A program made the translations under genes and the position numbers. A DNA stretch of 64,000 nt from Sinorhizobium glycinis (GTDB taxonomy: Bacteria; Pseudomonadota; Alphaproteobacteria; Rhizobiales; Rhizobiaceae): NCBI RefSeq assembly GCF_001651865.1, contig NZ_LPUX01000062.1, positions 248,001-312,000 of the forward strand. Reading direction: 5' to 3'. This document shows positions 56,362 to 64,000 of the stretch, piece by piece. Every line of letters begins with the position of its first letter. Position 1 is the stretch's first letter. The notes beneath the pieces were generated by a model, which did no database searches, was not told where the DNA came from, and saw nothing but the letters and a program-made list of their open reading frames with translations.

Positions 56362-56393
56362 AAAGGCCCGGCGGCATCGCTGCCCCGGGCCTT
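56362..56393 (-). terminator. Rho-independent terminator of fbaB
   Basis: On the minus strand AAGGCCCGGGGCAGCGATGCCGCCGGGCCTTTG, starting 29 bases after the fbaB stop. Confidence 0.7.
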
Positions 56394-56422
56394 CTCCTCG
56401 CTCCCCTTTGACTTCGGACCGC

Positions 56423-57448
56423 TCAGGCGGCTTGTTCGAGATCCTTCTTCCAGCTGCCCTTGGCGGCGAGGCTGCACATCTTGGCGCGATGCGTGAAGGC
56501 GCGCTGCCCCGCGGCGACGTTCTCCGGCTTGCCGTTCCAGGCATTGAGTGCCTCCTGCTGCAGGGCGCGGCCATAGGAGAAGGTCAGCTTCCAGGGCAGG
56601 TCGTGGGCCGTGTTGATGGCGGAGAGATGCGCGGTCGCTTCTTCCGTGGACTGGCCGCCGGACAGGAAGGCGATTCCGGGGACGGCTGCCGGCACGGTGC
56701 GCTTCAAGACTTTGACGGTGCGCTCGGCAACTTCTTCGACCGAAGCCTTGCGGGCCTTCTTGCCGTCGATCACCATGCTCGGCTTCAGGATCATGCCTTC
56801 GAGCTTCACACGCAGGTCGCCGAGTTCCTCGAAGACGGTGCGCAGCACCCATTCGGTGACTTCTTCGGAGCGTTCGATCGAATGGTCGCCGGGGGCGCCG
56901 TCCATCAGCACTTCCGGCTCGACGATCGGGACGATCTTGGCTTCCTGGCAGAGCGTCGCATAGCGGGCCAAAGCGTGGGCATTGGCCTTGATGGCGCCGA
57001 AGCTCGGCAGGGCGCCGGAGATGGCGACGACGCCGCGCCATTTCGCGAAGCGGGCACCGGCTTCATAGTATTTGGCAAGGCGGGCGGCGAGGCCGTCGAG
57101 CCCCTCGGTGACCGTCTCATTGGGGAAATGCGGCAGCGGCTTGGCGCCGGTGTCGACCTTGATGCCGGGGATCGAGCCGGCATTCCTGATGACGTCGACC
57201 AGCGGCGTGCCGTCGGCCGCCTTCTGGAAAAGGGTTTCCTCATAGAGGATGACGCCGGAGATATAGTTGCGCATCGCTTCATCCGAGCGCAGCAGCATTT
57301 CGCGATAGTCGCGCCGCGAGCTCTCGGTGGACTCCAGCCCAATGCTGTCGAAGCGCTTCTTGATCGTTGCGGTCGACTCGTCGGCAGCGAGCAGGCCCCG
57401 GCCGTTGGCGACCATGGCAACCGCAATATCTTCCAGTCTTTCGCTCAT
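56423..57448 (-). CDS. fbaB: Fructose-bisphosphate aldolase, class I
   Basis: A 341-residue Schiff-base aldolase that splits fructose-1,6-bisphosphate or condenses the two trioses. GRGLLAADESTATIKKRF opens it, WRGVVAISGALPS is the middle block, and EGMILKPSMV holds the Schiff-base lysine. IAFLSGGQSTEEATAHL and FSYGRALQQEALNAW complete the family pattern. It lies at the downstream end of the tkt-gap-pgk strand but has its own upstream region with palindromes. Usual role in rhizobia is gluconeogenic or hexose synthesis (general knowledge). Confidence 0.95.
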   Translation of the reverse strand: MSERLEDIAVAMVANGRGLLAADESTATIKKRFDSIGLESTESSRRDYREMLLRSDEAMRNYISGVILYEETLFQKAADGTPLVDVIRNAGSIPGIKVDTGAKPLPHFPNETVTEGLDGLAARLAKYYEAGARFAKWRGVVAISGALPSFGAIKANAHALARYATLCQEAKIVPIVEPEVLMDGAPGDHSIERSEEVTEWVLRTVFEELGDLRVKLEGMILKPSMVIDGKKARKASVEEVAERTVKVLKRTVPAAVPGIAFLSGGQSTEEATAHLSAINTAHDLPWKLTFSYGRALQQEALNAWNGKPENVAAGQRAFTHRAKMCSLAAKGSWKKDLEQAA

Positions 57449-57491
57449 CTTTCTCTCCTACACAGAGCGCCGAACCCGTGAGCCAGCGCAA

Positions 57492-57502
57492 GAAACCGTT
57501 TC
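57492..57502. promoter_or_regulatory. Palindromic operator candidate upstream of fbaB
   Basis: GAAAC-c-GTTTC, 44 bases upstream of the fbaB ATG. The shape suits a LacI-family central-carbon regulator, but the protein is not identifiable from this window. Confidence 0.35.
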
Positions 57503-57595
57503 GGTCTGAGGGGCGCGGAAAGCATTATTCGCACCGCCGAACGAGGGCGCGATAACAGAAGATACTGTGCGGGAAAATGGCAGTAAAATCGCTTA

Positions 57596-57622
57596 AAACG
57601 ATTTAAATAATTTTAATCGTTT
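57596..57622. promoter_or_regulatory. AT-rich inverted repeat upstream of fbaB
   Basis: AAACGATT-taaataatttt-AATCGTTT, an eight-base perfect inverted repeat in an island (57585-57640) much more AT-rich than its surroundings. It is 150 bases upstream of fbaB, 68 bases past the pgk stop. Candidate distal operator or nucleoid-protein site. Confidence 0.4.
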
Positions 57623-57642
57623 GAATTATCAGAATTATTTTA

Positions 57643-57683
57643 GCGCACCGACCCGGGCCTATCCGTTTGCCGGGTCGGTGCGC
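57643..57683 (-). terminator. Hairpin after pgk
   Basis: GCGCACCGACCCGG...CCGGGTCGGTGCGC, a fourteen-base perfect stem seven bases after the pgk stop, followed on the minus strand by TAAAATAATT. The strong stem and AT-rich trail make termination or 3' end protection likely. Confidence 0.65.
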
Positions 57684-57689
57684 ATGCTG

Positions 57690-58889
57690 TTACTTCTGTT
57701 GGTGGAGGATATCGACGCCCGGCAGCGGCTTGCCTTCCATCCATTCCAGGAAGGCACCGCCGGCGGTCGAGACATAGGTGAAATCGTCGGCGACCTCGGC
57801 ATGGTTCAGGGCGGCAACCGTATCGCCGCCGCCGGCGACGGAAACGAGCGAGCCTGCCCTCGTGCGGGCCGCCGCATGCTTGGCGGCAGCCACCGTCGCC
57901 TTGTCGAAAGGAGCGATCTCGAAGGCGCCGAGCGGACCGTTCCAGACGAGCGTCTCGGCGCGCGAGATCCAGTCGTTTATGGCATCGACCGATTTCGGCC
58001 CGACGTCGAGCACCATCGCATCGGCGGGGATAGACTTGATCTCGACGACCTCGTTGTCGGCACCGGCCTTGAATTCTCGGGCAATCACGCCGTCTTCCGG
58101 AAGCACGATGGCGCATCCGGCCGCGGACGCAGCGGCGACGATCGACTTTGCCGTCTCGGCCAGGTCGTGCTCGCAAAGCGACTTGCCGACGTTGATGCCC
58201 TGTGCGGCGAGGAAGGTATTGGCCATGCCGCCCCCGATGACGAGCGCATCGACTTTCTTCACGAGGTTCTGCAGGAGGTCGATCTTGGTCGACACCTTGG
58301 CGCCGCCGACGATCGCGACGACAGGACGCTTAGGGCTGCCGAGGCCCTTTTCGAGTGCCTCGAGTTCGGCCTGCATAGTGCGGCCGGCATAGGCGGGCAG
58401 ATGGTGCGCCAAGCCTTCGGTCGAGGCATGGGCGCGGTGCGCTGCGGAAAAGGCGTCGTTGACATAGATGTCGCCATTGGCGGCGAGTGCCGTGACGAAG
58501 GCCGGATCGTTCTTTTCTTCGCCCTTGTGGAAGCGGGTGTTTTCGAGCAGCAGCACGTCGCCGTCATTCATTTCGGCAATCGCGTTGGTGGCCTTGTCGC
58601 CGATGCAGTCGGCGGCGAAGTGGACGCGCTGGTCGAGGATTTCCTCGACGGCGGGGGCGATCGCCTTCAGCGACATGTCGGCGACCGGTTCGCCCTTCGG
58701 ACGGCCGAAATGAGCGAGCAGGATGACCTTGGCACCCTTTTCGGAGAGTTCGCGGATGGTCGGCGCCACGCGCTCGATGCGGGTGGTGTCGGTCACCTGA
58801 CCGTCCTTGACCGGCACGTTGAGATCGACGCGTACCAGCACGCGTTTGCCGGTGATGTCGGTCAGATCGTCAAGGGTTTTGAAAGTCAT
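57690..58889 (-). CDS. pgk: Phosphoglycerate kinase
   Basis: A 399-residue enzyme linking 1,3-bisphosphoglycerate and ADP with 3-phosphoglycerate and [59 protein letters not shown] and a C-terminal [11 protein letters not shown] are intact. Its ATG overlaps the stop of the glycolipid-binding-like gene (TGATG), so the genes are coupled in the order gap, DUF, pgk. Confidence 0.97.
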   Translation of the reverse strand: MTFKTLDDLTDITGKRVLVRVDLNVPVKDGQVTDTTRIERVAPTIRELSEKGAKVILLAHFGRPKGEPVADMSLKAIAPAVEEILDQRVHFAADCIGDKATNAIAEMNDGDVLLLENTRFHKGEEKNDPAFVTALAANGDIYVNDAFSAAHRAHASTEGLAHHLPAYAGRTMQAELEALEKGLGSPKRPVVAIVGGAKVSTKIDLLQNLVKKVDALVIGGGMANTFLAAQGINVGKSLCEHDLAETAKSIVAAASAAGCAIVLPEDGVIAREFKAGADNEVVEIKSIPADAMVLDVGPKSVDAINDWISRAETLVWNGPLGAFEIAPFDKATVAAAKHAAARTRAGSLVSVAGGGDTVAALNHAEVADDFTYVSTAGGAFLEWMEGKPLPGVDILHQQK

Positions 58890-59479
58890 CAGATAGTCTC
58901 CAGTGATAGTCTCTGAAAAAGGGTGGGATAGTCGATGACGAGGCCGTCCTCGTCCACCGGCAGGTCGGCCGTGAAGCTTCGGTCTTCCGCCTCGTAGCGA
59001 TAGAGCTTGCCGTCCTCGAGACAGGTATAGTGCTGGCCGTCGACGGTGGGCTCGAAGCTGTCGAAGGGCACGTAGAGCATTTTGAGCTTCGCGGTGCCGG
59101 AAGCGCACGTGAGGTTTAGACGGCGGATCGGCAGGGTATTGGTGAAGGGCGTGCCGGCGAGATCGATATCGATGCAGCCATCGAAGCGGGGGAGGGCGAC
59201 GCCCTCGGGCGTGCGCCAGTGTCCGCTGCCGTCGGAGAGGAGGTGAAGCCGGCGTCCGTCCGTCGTCCCGATGACGAAGGAAGTGACACGCCAGCCGGCG
59301 TCACAATCGATACGGTAGCGCACCCCATAGGCGGCCCCGCCGCGCTCGCCGATCAGCACGCTTTCGGCGCGGATGGCCGCGCCGACCGATGCGTCGAGAT
59401 GTCGGATCGTCAGATGTTCGAGCCCTTCCCCCTCGAGCGGACGCCAGCGCACCGTCGTTGAGGAAAGGGCCCGGAACAT
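58889..59479 (-). CDS. Putative glycolipid-binding-domain protein (DUF1089 type)
   Basis: A 196-residue soluble protein matching the pattern I remember for the putative glycolipid-binding family: [71 protein letters not shown] and [33 protein letters not shown]. It starts four bases after gap and its stop overlaps pgk. Function is untested; position inside the glycolytic operon suggests co-expression, not necessarily a shared pathway. Confidence 0.8.
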   Translation of the reverse strand: MFRALSSTTVRWRPLEGEGLEHLTIRHLDASVGAAIRAESVLIGERGGAAYGVRYRIDCDAGWRVTSFVIGTTDGRRLHLLSDGSGHWRTPEGVALPRFDGCIDIDLAGTPFTNTLPIRRLNLTCASGTAKLKMLYVPFDSFEPTVDGQHYTCLEDGKLYRYEAEDRSFTADLPVDEDGLVIDYPTLFQRLSLETI

Positions 59480-59483
59480 GGTC

Positions 59484-60494
59484 TTAGATGAGCTTGCTCA
59501 GGGCGACCGCCGTATCCGACATGCGGTTCGAGAAGCCCCATTCGTTGTCGTACCAGGTCAGGATCGACACGAACTTGCCTTCCATCACCTTGGTCTGATC
59601 CATGTGGAAGACCGAGGAATGCGGGTCATGGTTGAAGTCGATCGAGACGTTCGGCGCAAGCGTATAGCCGAGAATGCCCTTGAGCGGGCCGTCGGCGGCA
59701 GCCTTGATCGCGGCGTTGATCTCTTCCTTGGTCGTGTCGCGCTTGGCGACGAATTTGAGGTCGACAACCGAGACGTTCGGGGTCGGCACGCGCATGGCGA
59801 AGCCGTCGAGCTTGCCCTTGAGCTCCGGCAGCACGAGACCGACGGCCTTGGCAGCACCCGTGGAGGTCGGGATCATCGACAGCGCCGCAGCACGGGCGCG
59901 ATAGAGGTCCTTGTGCATCTGGTCGAGTGACGGCTGGTCGTTCGTGTAGGAGTGAATCGTCGTCATCATGCCATGGTCGATGCCGATGGCGTCGTTCAGC
60001 ACCTTGGCGACGGGTGCAAGGCAGTTGGTCGTGCAGGATGCGTTGGAGATGACGAGGTGATCCTTCGTCAGCTTGTCGTGGTTGACGCCGTAGACGACGG
60101 TCAGGTCGGCGCCGTCGGCCGGTGCCGAGACGATGACGCGCTTGGCGCCGGCTTCGAGATGGGCGGCCGCCTTGTCGCGCGCGGTGAAGATGCCGGTGCA
60201 TTCCATCGCGATATCGACGCCGAGTTCCTTGTGCGGCAGCTCGGCCGGGTTGCGGATGGCGGTCACCTTGATCGGCTTGCCGTTGTTGATGACGATCGCG
60301 TCACCGTCGACCTTCACGTCGGCCGGGAAGCGGCCGTGGATGGAGTCGAAGCGCAACAGGTGGGCGTTGGTTTCGACCGGGCCAAGGTCGTTGATCGCGA
60401 CGACTTCGATATCCGCGCGGCCGGATTCGACGATGGCGCGAAGCACGTTGCGGCCGATGCGGCCGAAACCATTGATGGCGACTTTCACTGTCAT
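59484..60494 (-). CDS. gap: Glyceraldehyde-3-phosphate dehydrogenase
   Basis: A 336-residue NAD(P)-dependent enzyme: [18 protein letters not shown], the catalytic [32 protein letters not shown] and [12 protein letters not shown] are intact. It carries out oxidative phosphorylation of glyceraldehyde-3-phosphate. It leads the gap-DUF-pgk unit and lies 72 bases after tkt. Confidence 0.97.
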   Translation of the reverse strand: MTVKVAINGFGRIGRNVLRAIVESGRADIEVVAINDLGPVETNAHLLRFDSIHGRFPADVKVDGDAIVINNGKPIKVTAIRNPAELPHKELGVDIAMECTGIFTARDKAAAHLEAGAKRVIVSAPADGADLTVVYGVNHDKLTKDHLVISNASCTTNCLAPVAKVLNDAIGIDHGMMTTIHSYTNDQPSLDQMHKDLYRARAAALSMIPTSTGAAKAVGLVLPELKGKLDGFAMRVPTPNVSVVDLKFVAKRDTTKEEINAAIKAAADGPLKGILGYTLAPNVSIDFNHDPHSSVFHMDQTKVMEGKFVSILTWYDNEWGFSNRMSDTAVALSKLI

Positions 60495-60534
60495 GTCGGG
60501 TCTCTCCCTTACAAAATGGCGTGGGTAAACGAAT

Positions 60535-60559
60535 GGAGGGCGCCACAGGGGCGCCCTCC
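60535..60559 (-). terminator. Perfect 10-bp hairpin after tkt
   Basis: GGAGGGCGCC-acagg-GGCGCCCTCC, eight bases downstream of the tkt stop. No T-run, so tkt-gap readthrough is possible; may be an intercistronic processing or stability structure. Confidence 0.5.
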
Positions 60560-60566
60560 GGCTTGA

Positions 60567-62543
60567 TCAGGACAGCTTGGCTTCGGCGGCCGCGACAACC
60601 GCTTCCGGCGTAATGCCGAAGTGCTTGTAAAGATCCTTGTAGGGACCGGAAGCGCCGAAGCTCGACATGCCGACGAAGACGCCGTCGCTGCCGATGATAT
60701 GATCCCAGCCTTGGCGCACGCCGGCTTCGATCGCGATCTTGACCGGCGAATTGCCGATGATCGCCTGCCGATGGTCGTCGCTCTGCTCGGCGAAGAGCTC
60801 GATGCAGGGCACTGAAACGACGCGCGCCGAGATGCCCTTTTCCTTCAGCGTCTGGCTGGCCTTGACGGCAATCTCCACTTCCGAGCCGGTGGCGAAGATC
60901 GTCACCTTTGCGTCGCTTGCGGGGATCAGGTCATAGGCGCCGCGGGCGCAGAGGTTTTCTTCCTTGTATTCGGTGCGGACCGCCATCAGGTTCTGGCGCG
61001 TCAGCGCGATGGCCGACGGGCGATTGCGGCTTTCGAGCGCCAGCTGCCAGCACTCCGCCGTTTCCGTCGCGTCGGCCGGACGGAATACCAGGAGGTTCGG
61101 GATGGCGCGCAGCGAGGCCAGGTGCTCGACCGGCTGGTGCGTCGGGCCGTCCTCGCCGAGACCGATGGAATCGTGGGTCAGCACGTGGATGACGCGGATC
61201 CCCATCAGTGCGGCGAGACGGATCGACGGACGGCAATAGTCCGAGAAGATCAGGAAGCCGCCGGAATAGGGGATCAGACCGCCATGCAGCGCCATGCCGT
61301 TCATGGCGGCGGCCATGCCGTGTTCGCGTACGCCGTAGTGGACGTAACGGCCGGAGAAATTGTCCGGCGTGATCGAATGGGTCTGGCTCGTCTTGGTGTT
61401 GTTGGAGCCGGTCAGGTCGGCCGAGCCGCCGATCGTCTCGTTGAGCACCCCGTTGATGACTTCCAGCGCGTCCTCAGAAGCCTTGCGGGTTGCGGGCGTG
61501 GGCTTGGTCTCGGCGAGCTTCAGCTTGTAGGCGCTGATCGCCGGGGCGAGGCCGGCTTCGAGCTCGCCGGAGAAGCGGCGGACGAACTCGGCCTTCTTAT
61601 CGGCGGCCTCGAGCTTTGCTTCCCATGCCTTGCGCGTCCCGGCCGAGCGCTCGCCGGCAAGGCGCCAGGCGTCGAGTACATCGGAGGGAACGGTAAAGGC
61701 TTCGGCTTCCCAGCCGAGCGCCTTGCGGGTGGCGGCGATTTCCTCGGCGCCGAGCGGCGAGCCGTGTACCTTGTGGGTGCCGGCCTTGTTCGGAGCGCCG
61801 AAGCCGATGACGGTCTTGCAGGCGATCATCGTCGGCTTGTCGGACTTCTGCGCTTCCTCGATCGCGGCGGCGATCGCTTCCGGATCATGGCCGTCGACGG
61901 CGATCGTGTGCCACTTGGAGGCGCGGAAGCGGGCGTGCTGGTCGGTCGAGTCGGCGATCGAGATCGGCCCGTCGATCGAGATGTTGTTGTCGTCCCAGAA
62001 GACGATGAGCTTGTTTAGCTTCAGATGGCCGGCAAGCGCGATCGCCTCCTGACTGATGCCCTCCATCAGGCAGCCGTCGCCGGCGATCACATAGGTGTGG
62101 TGCTCGATGAGGTCGCTGCCGAATTCGTCGCGCAGCTTGCGTTCGGCGAGTGCCATGCCGACGGCGTTGGCAATGCCCTGGCCGAGCGGGCCGGTCGTCG
62201 TCTCGATGCCGGCCGCATGTCCGTATTCCGGATGGCCTGCAGTCCGCGAGCCGAGCTGGCGGAAATTCCTGATCTCGTCGATGGTGATGTCTTCGTAGCC
62301 CGTCAGATAGAGCAGCGAATAGAGCAGCATCGAGCCGTGGCCGGCCGACAGCACGAAGCGGTCGCGGTTCGGCCAGGCGGGGTTTTTCGGGTCAAAGCTC
62401 AGGTAGCGGGTGAAGAGGACCGTTGCTATGTCGGCCGCCCCCATCGGGAGACCCGGGTGGCCGGAATTTGCCTTCTCGACGGCGTCCATGGAGAGGAAAC
62501 GGATTGCATTCGCCATCCGGTCGTGTTTTTCGCGAGAGATCAT
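60567..62543 (-). CDS. tkt: Transketolase
   Basis: A 658-residue thiamine-diphosphate enzyme of the non-oxidative pentose-phosphate pathway. The N-terminal block [25 protein letters not shown], the ThDP motif [13 protein letters not shown]...[10 protein letters not shown] and the pyrimidine-domain [24 protein letters not shown] are present. It is the first gene of the minus-strand tkt-gap-pgk cluster, whose products share triose-phosphate intermediates. Confidence 0.96.
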   Translation of the reverse strand: MISREKHDRMANAIRFLSMDAVEKANSGHPGLPMGAADIATVLFTRYLSFDPKNPAWPNRDRFVLSAGHGSMLLYSLLYLTGYEDITIDEIRNFRQLGSRTAGHPEYGHAAGIETTTGPLGQGIANAVGMALAERKLRDEFGSDLIEHHTYVIAGDGCLMEGISQEAIALAGHLKLNKLIVFWDDNNISIDGPISIADSTDQHARFRASKWHTIAVDGHDPEAIAAAIEEAQKSDKPTMIACKTVIGFGAPNKAGTHKVHGSPLGAEEIAATRKALGWEAEAFTVPSDVLDAWRLAGERSAGTRKAWEAKLEAADKKAEFVRRFSGELEAGLAPAISAYKLKLAETKPTPATRKASEDALEVINGVLNETIGGSADLTGSNNTKTSQTHSITPDNFSGRYVHYGVREHGMAAAMNGMALHGGLIPYSGGFLIFSDYCRPSIRLAALMGIRVIHVLTHDSIGLGEDGPTHQPVEHLASLRAIPNLLVFRPADATETAECWQLALESRNRPSAIALTRQNLMAVRTEYKEENLCARGAYDLIPASDAKVTIFATGSEVEIAVKASQTLKEKGISARVVSVPCIELFAEQSDDHRQAIIGNSPVKIAIEAGVRQGWDHIIGSDGVFVGMSSFGASGPYKDLYKHFGITPEAVVAAAEAKLS

Positions 62544-62916
62544 GACTGTTCCGTTTGAGTTCGGTGGTCAGGGGACGGTCTCTATCCTCCAAAGACCGTG
62601 TGAGAAGCGGCCGAACACATAGCAGGTGCGCCGCCCGAGTCAACAAATACAGGGCTTCGGCCGCCCGTGGCGGCGACCTTTTGCGATCTTCGCCGGGCCT
62701 GCAGGATCGCGCCGCAAGCATATCATCGGCAGATAAAACCGGCGATCCACAGATTGCGGGGTGCAATTGTCCAACGCGCCATTGTTGAGACTTATGGAAT
62801 GGGTTTAAAAAGGGCGATCCGAAGCGACCGGAACTCTGGTCGATTCGGTGCGGGAGCGAGACGTGTTCGATGAGGGGTCGATCCTGCTCATCCCCTCTGG
62901 AGAGGTTTCGAAAGAG
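62544..62916. other. Divergent promoter region between tkt and DUF4164 gene
   Basis: About 370 bases of promoter DNA for two divergent genes. I see several short GC hairpins (for example around 62595-62625) and no recognisable operator, small gene or RNA. An in-frame GTG at 62848 could start the DUF4164 protein 23 residues earlier, but those residues look non-conserved. Confidence 0.4.
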
Positions 62917-63186
62917 ATGCCTGCAAAGACGGTCAATGCGGCGATCGAGGAATTGCGAAACGCGGTTCAGTCTCTTGAAATCGCCATCGACGGCCGCTTT
63001 GACAAGGAAAAGGACGTGAGCGAGTTCGAGGGCGAAGTGCGCCGGGTCAATACGGACCGGTCGCGCCTGGCCCAGGAACTCGACCAGTCGCAGTTCCGGG
63101 CCAATCGACTGGAAGAGGTCAATCGCGAAGTGTCCCGTCGTCTCGTGACGGCGATGGAAACCATTCGGGCAGTGCTGGATCGCTGA
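62917..63186 (+). CDS. DUF4164 coiled-coil protein
   Basis: An 89-residue, almost entirely helical, charged protein (AIEELRNAVQSLEIAIDGRFDKEKDVSEFEGEVRRV...). It matches the DUF4164 family that precedes zapA in Rhizobiales. It lies 12 bases upstream of zapA on the same strand, so a division-related role as a ZapA/ZapB-like helper is possible (inference from context). Confidence 0.78.
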   Translation: MPAKTVNAAIEELRNAVQSLEIAIDGRFDKEKDVSEFEGEVRRVNTDRSRLAQELDQSQFRANRLEEVNREVSRRLVTAMETIRAVLDR

Positions 63187-63198
63187 GGTTCTTGAAGC

Positions 63199-63573
63199 AT
63201 GGCACAGGTGACGGTGACGATCGACGGCAAGGCCTATCGCATGGCCTGCGAGGAAGGGCAGGAGGATCACTTGAGCGACCTCGCCGCCCGGTTCGATCAA
63301 TATGTCGGCCATCTCAAGGGACAGTTCGGCGAGATCGGCGACCTGAGGCTGACCGTGATGGCGGGCATCATGGTCATGGACGAGCTGAGCGAGGTCAATC
63401 GGCGGCTGAAGAACCTCGAGGCGGAGGTCGGAAACCTGAAGAACAGTCGTGAGGCGAACCTTTCCGATCAGGCGAGAAGCGAGGAAGCGCTTGCCTCGGC
63501 ACTGGCGGAAGTCACGGCGCAGATCCACGACATCACCGCCAAGCTCAACGGCCGCCCCATCCCGGCGAATTGA
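63199..63573 (+). CDS. zapA: Cell division protein ZapA
   Basis: A 124-residue protein: N-terminal beta-rich head VTVTIDGKAYRMACEEGQEDHLSDLAARFDQYV, then a long coiled coil (about 60-115). ZapA bundles and cross-links FtsZ filaments at the division site. AGGTT-type weak Shine-Dalgarno. It is followed directly by the 6S RNA locus, the usual alphaproteobacterial arrangement. Confidence 0.93.
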   Translation: MAQVTVTIDGKAYRMACEEGQEDHLSDLAARFDQYVGHLKGQFGEIGDLRLTVMAGIMVMDELSEVNRRLKNLEAEVGNLKNSREANLSDQARSEEALASALAEVTAQIHDITAKLNGRPIPAN

Positions 63574-63659
63574 GCTCGCCCGGGCTCCCGGACCTCGAAT
63601 TATCGGTTTGACCGCGTTTTCCGCAGAACCCGCTCTGGCGAAAACCGTCAGGACGTTCT

Positions 63660-63815
63660 ATATCTGCGCGGCGGTCTGCGCATCCCGACAGGAACCACAA
63701 TCCCCGGGGCCATACACGATCTCAAGGGAACTGTCCCTGTCCGGACCCGTGGGTCTGGACACACGGTGCCCACCTACTTAGTAGGCACCCGGGATCGTAA
63801 ACTCTCCACCGGTCG
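63660..63815 (+). ncRNA. ssrS: 6S RNA
   Basis: Roughly 155 bases matching the alphaproteobacterial 6S RNA: a GC closing region with CATCCCG pairing to CGGGATC near the 3' end, the central unpaired region, a GGTGCC...GGCACC hairpin containing CCTACTTAGTAGG, and the position right after zapA. It mimics an open promoter and sequesters sigma70 RNA polymerase. The ends are approximate. Confidence 0.75.
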
Positions 63816-63837
63816 TCGTGGATCGCACTTTTCCCTT

Positions 63838-64000
63838 TCAGTCGGTTCCCCGAAAGGCGCGGCGGATGGCGTCGGCCATTGCGTCGATCGTCGGGGAGCG
63901 ATGATCCGGCCGCGTGCGCAAGACGACGTTCGACATGTCGATGATGCCGAAGCCTTCGTCTTCGGTCAGCTCGCGGCAGCCGGCGGGTATTGCGCTGCGC
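63838..64000 (-). CDS. C-terminal end of a probable LysR-family regulator (cut by window edge)
   Basis: The last 53 codons of a minus-strand gene; stop TGA at 63838-63840. The visible peptide, IPAGCRELTEDEGFGIIDM followed by SNVVLRTRPDHRSPTIDAM, resembles the end of LysR effector-binding domains (VVLRTRPDHRSPTIDAMADAIRRAF). The identification is from a short tail only. It converges with the 6S RNA gene, which is unlike the common zapA-6S-ygfA order. Confidence 0.5.
   Translation of the reverse strand, partial: RSAIPAGCRELTEDEGFGIIDMSNVVLRTRPDHRSPTIDAMADAIRRAFRGTD

Noticed and set aside
55326-57041. Fusion of fbaB-region frame with the PhzF protein
   Set aside because: The frame stays open upstream of the PhzF ATG, but that stretch is the wrong phase of fbaB and has low-complexity Arg-rich translation. 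A good Shine-Dalgarno marks the ATG at 56243.
57593-57606. CtrA box upstream of fbaB
   Set aside because: TTAA...TTAA has six bases between half-sites instead of seven.

Overview
The window is ordinary-composition, GC-rich chromosomal DNA of an alphaproteobacterium of the order Rhizobiales, most likely Sinorhizobium/Ensifer. The evidence is three copies of a RIME-type intergenic mosaic repeat, an Omp10-type lipoprotein, a homospermidine synthase, GapR and RcdA cell-cycle proteins, a long cysteine-free L36, an alpha-type 6S RNA after zapA, and a fbaB / pgk / gap / tkt cluster. I see no prophage, insertion sequence, CRISPR array, plasmid function, tRNA or rRNA. This is a core-genome region, so the interesting material is mostly in small regulators, leaders, repeats and little-studied conserved proteins.

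Layout. 1-9.8 kb: glutamate synthase (gltB, 5' end outside the window, and gltD), a RIME repeat, a DUF459 SGNH-like protein, a lytic transglycosylase and galU. 9.8-13 kb: an outer-membrane barrel protein and a NfeD/SPFH membrane-microdomain pair. 13-22.6 kb: a membrane diguanylate cyclase, hemH, a 5'-nucleotidase with LysM, the Omp10-like lipoprotein, homospermidine synthase, a DUF3445 protein and a second GGDEF protein with a degenerate active site. 22.5-30 kb: pabC-pabB, an M3 oligoendopeptidase, a sigma54-type response regulator and a DUF882 (M15-like) cell-wall protein. 30-38.4 kb: gapR, DUF1244, an N-formylglutamate amidohydrolase, DUF1036-pykA, an alpha/beta hydrolase, a TPR protein, rpmJ, purE-purK, two divergent YdcH-like small proteins and an ArsR regulator. 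38.4-46.7 kb: a TauE/SafE permease, a ThiE-like protein, a Sel1-repeat protein, suhB, a MotA/ExbB-like plus MotB/OmpA-like pair and a flavin dehydrogenase, with RIME copies near both ends. 46.7-55.3 kb: an orphan Bug/TctC binding protein, an MsbA-type ABC exporter, rpmE with a strongly folded leader, an inverted pair of 28-bp palindromic repeats, rcdA with a perfect CtrA box, DUF1192, an MFS transporter and a class III cyclase-TPR protein. 55.3-64 kb: a PhzF protein, then fbaB, pgk, a glycolipid-binding-domain protein, gap and tkt on the minus strand, then DUF4164, zapA, 6S RNA and the 3' end of a probable LysR-type regulator.

Functionally the window combines nitrogen assimilation, triose-phosphate metabolism, folate, haem, purine and polyamine synthesis, envelope maintenance, second-messenger signalling (two GGDEF proteins and one cyclase) and cell-cycle control (RcdA, GapR, ZapA). 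The best leads for something new are the non-flagellar MotA/OmpA pair, the rcdA upstream region (CtrA box plus a possible small RNA), the structured rpmE leader, the REPIN-like repeat doublet and the GGEAF protein with an intact inhibitory site. All calls come from reading the sequence and from remembered family motifs; no database search was run.
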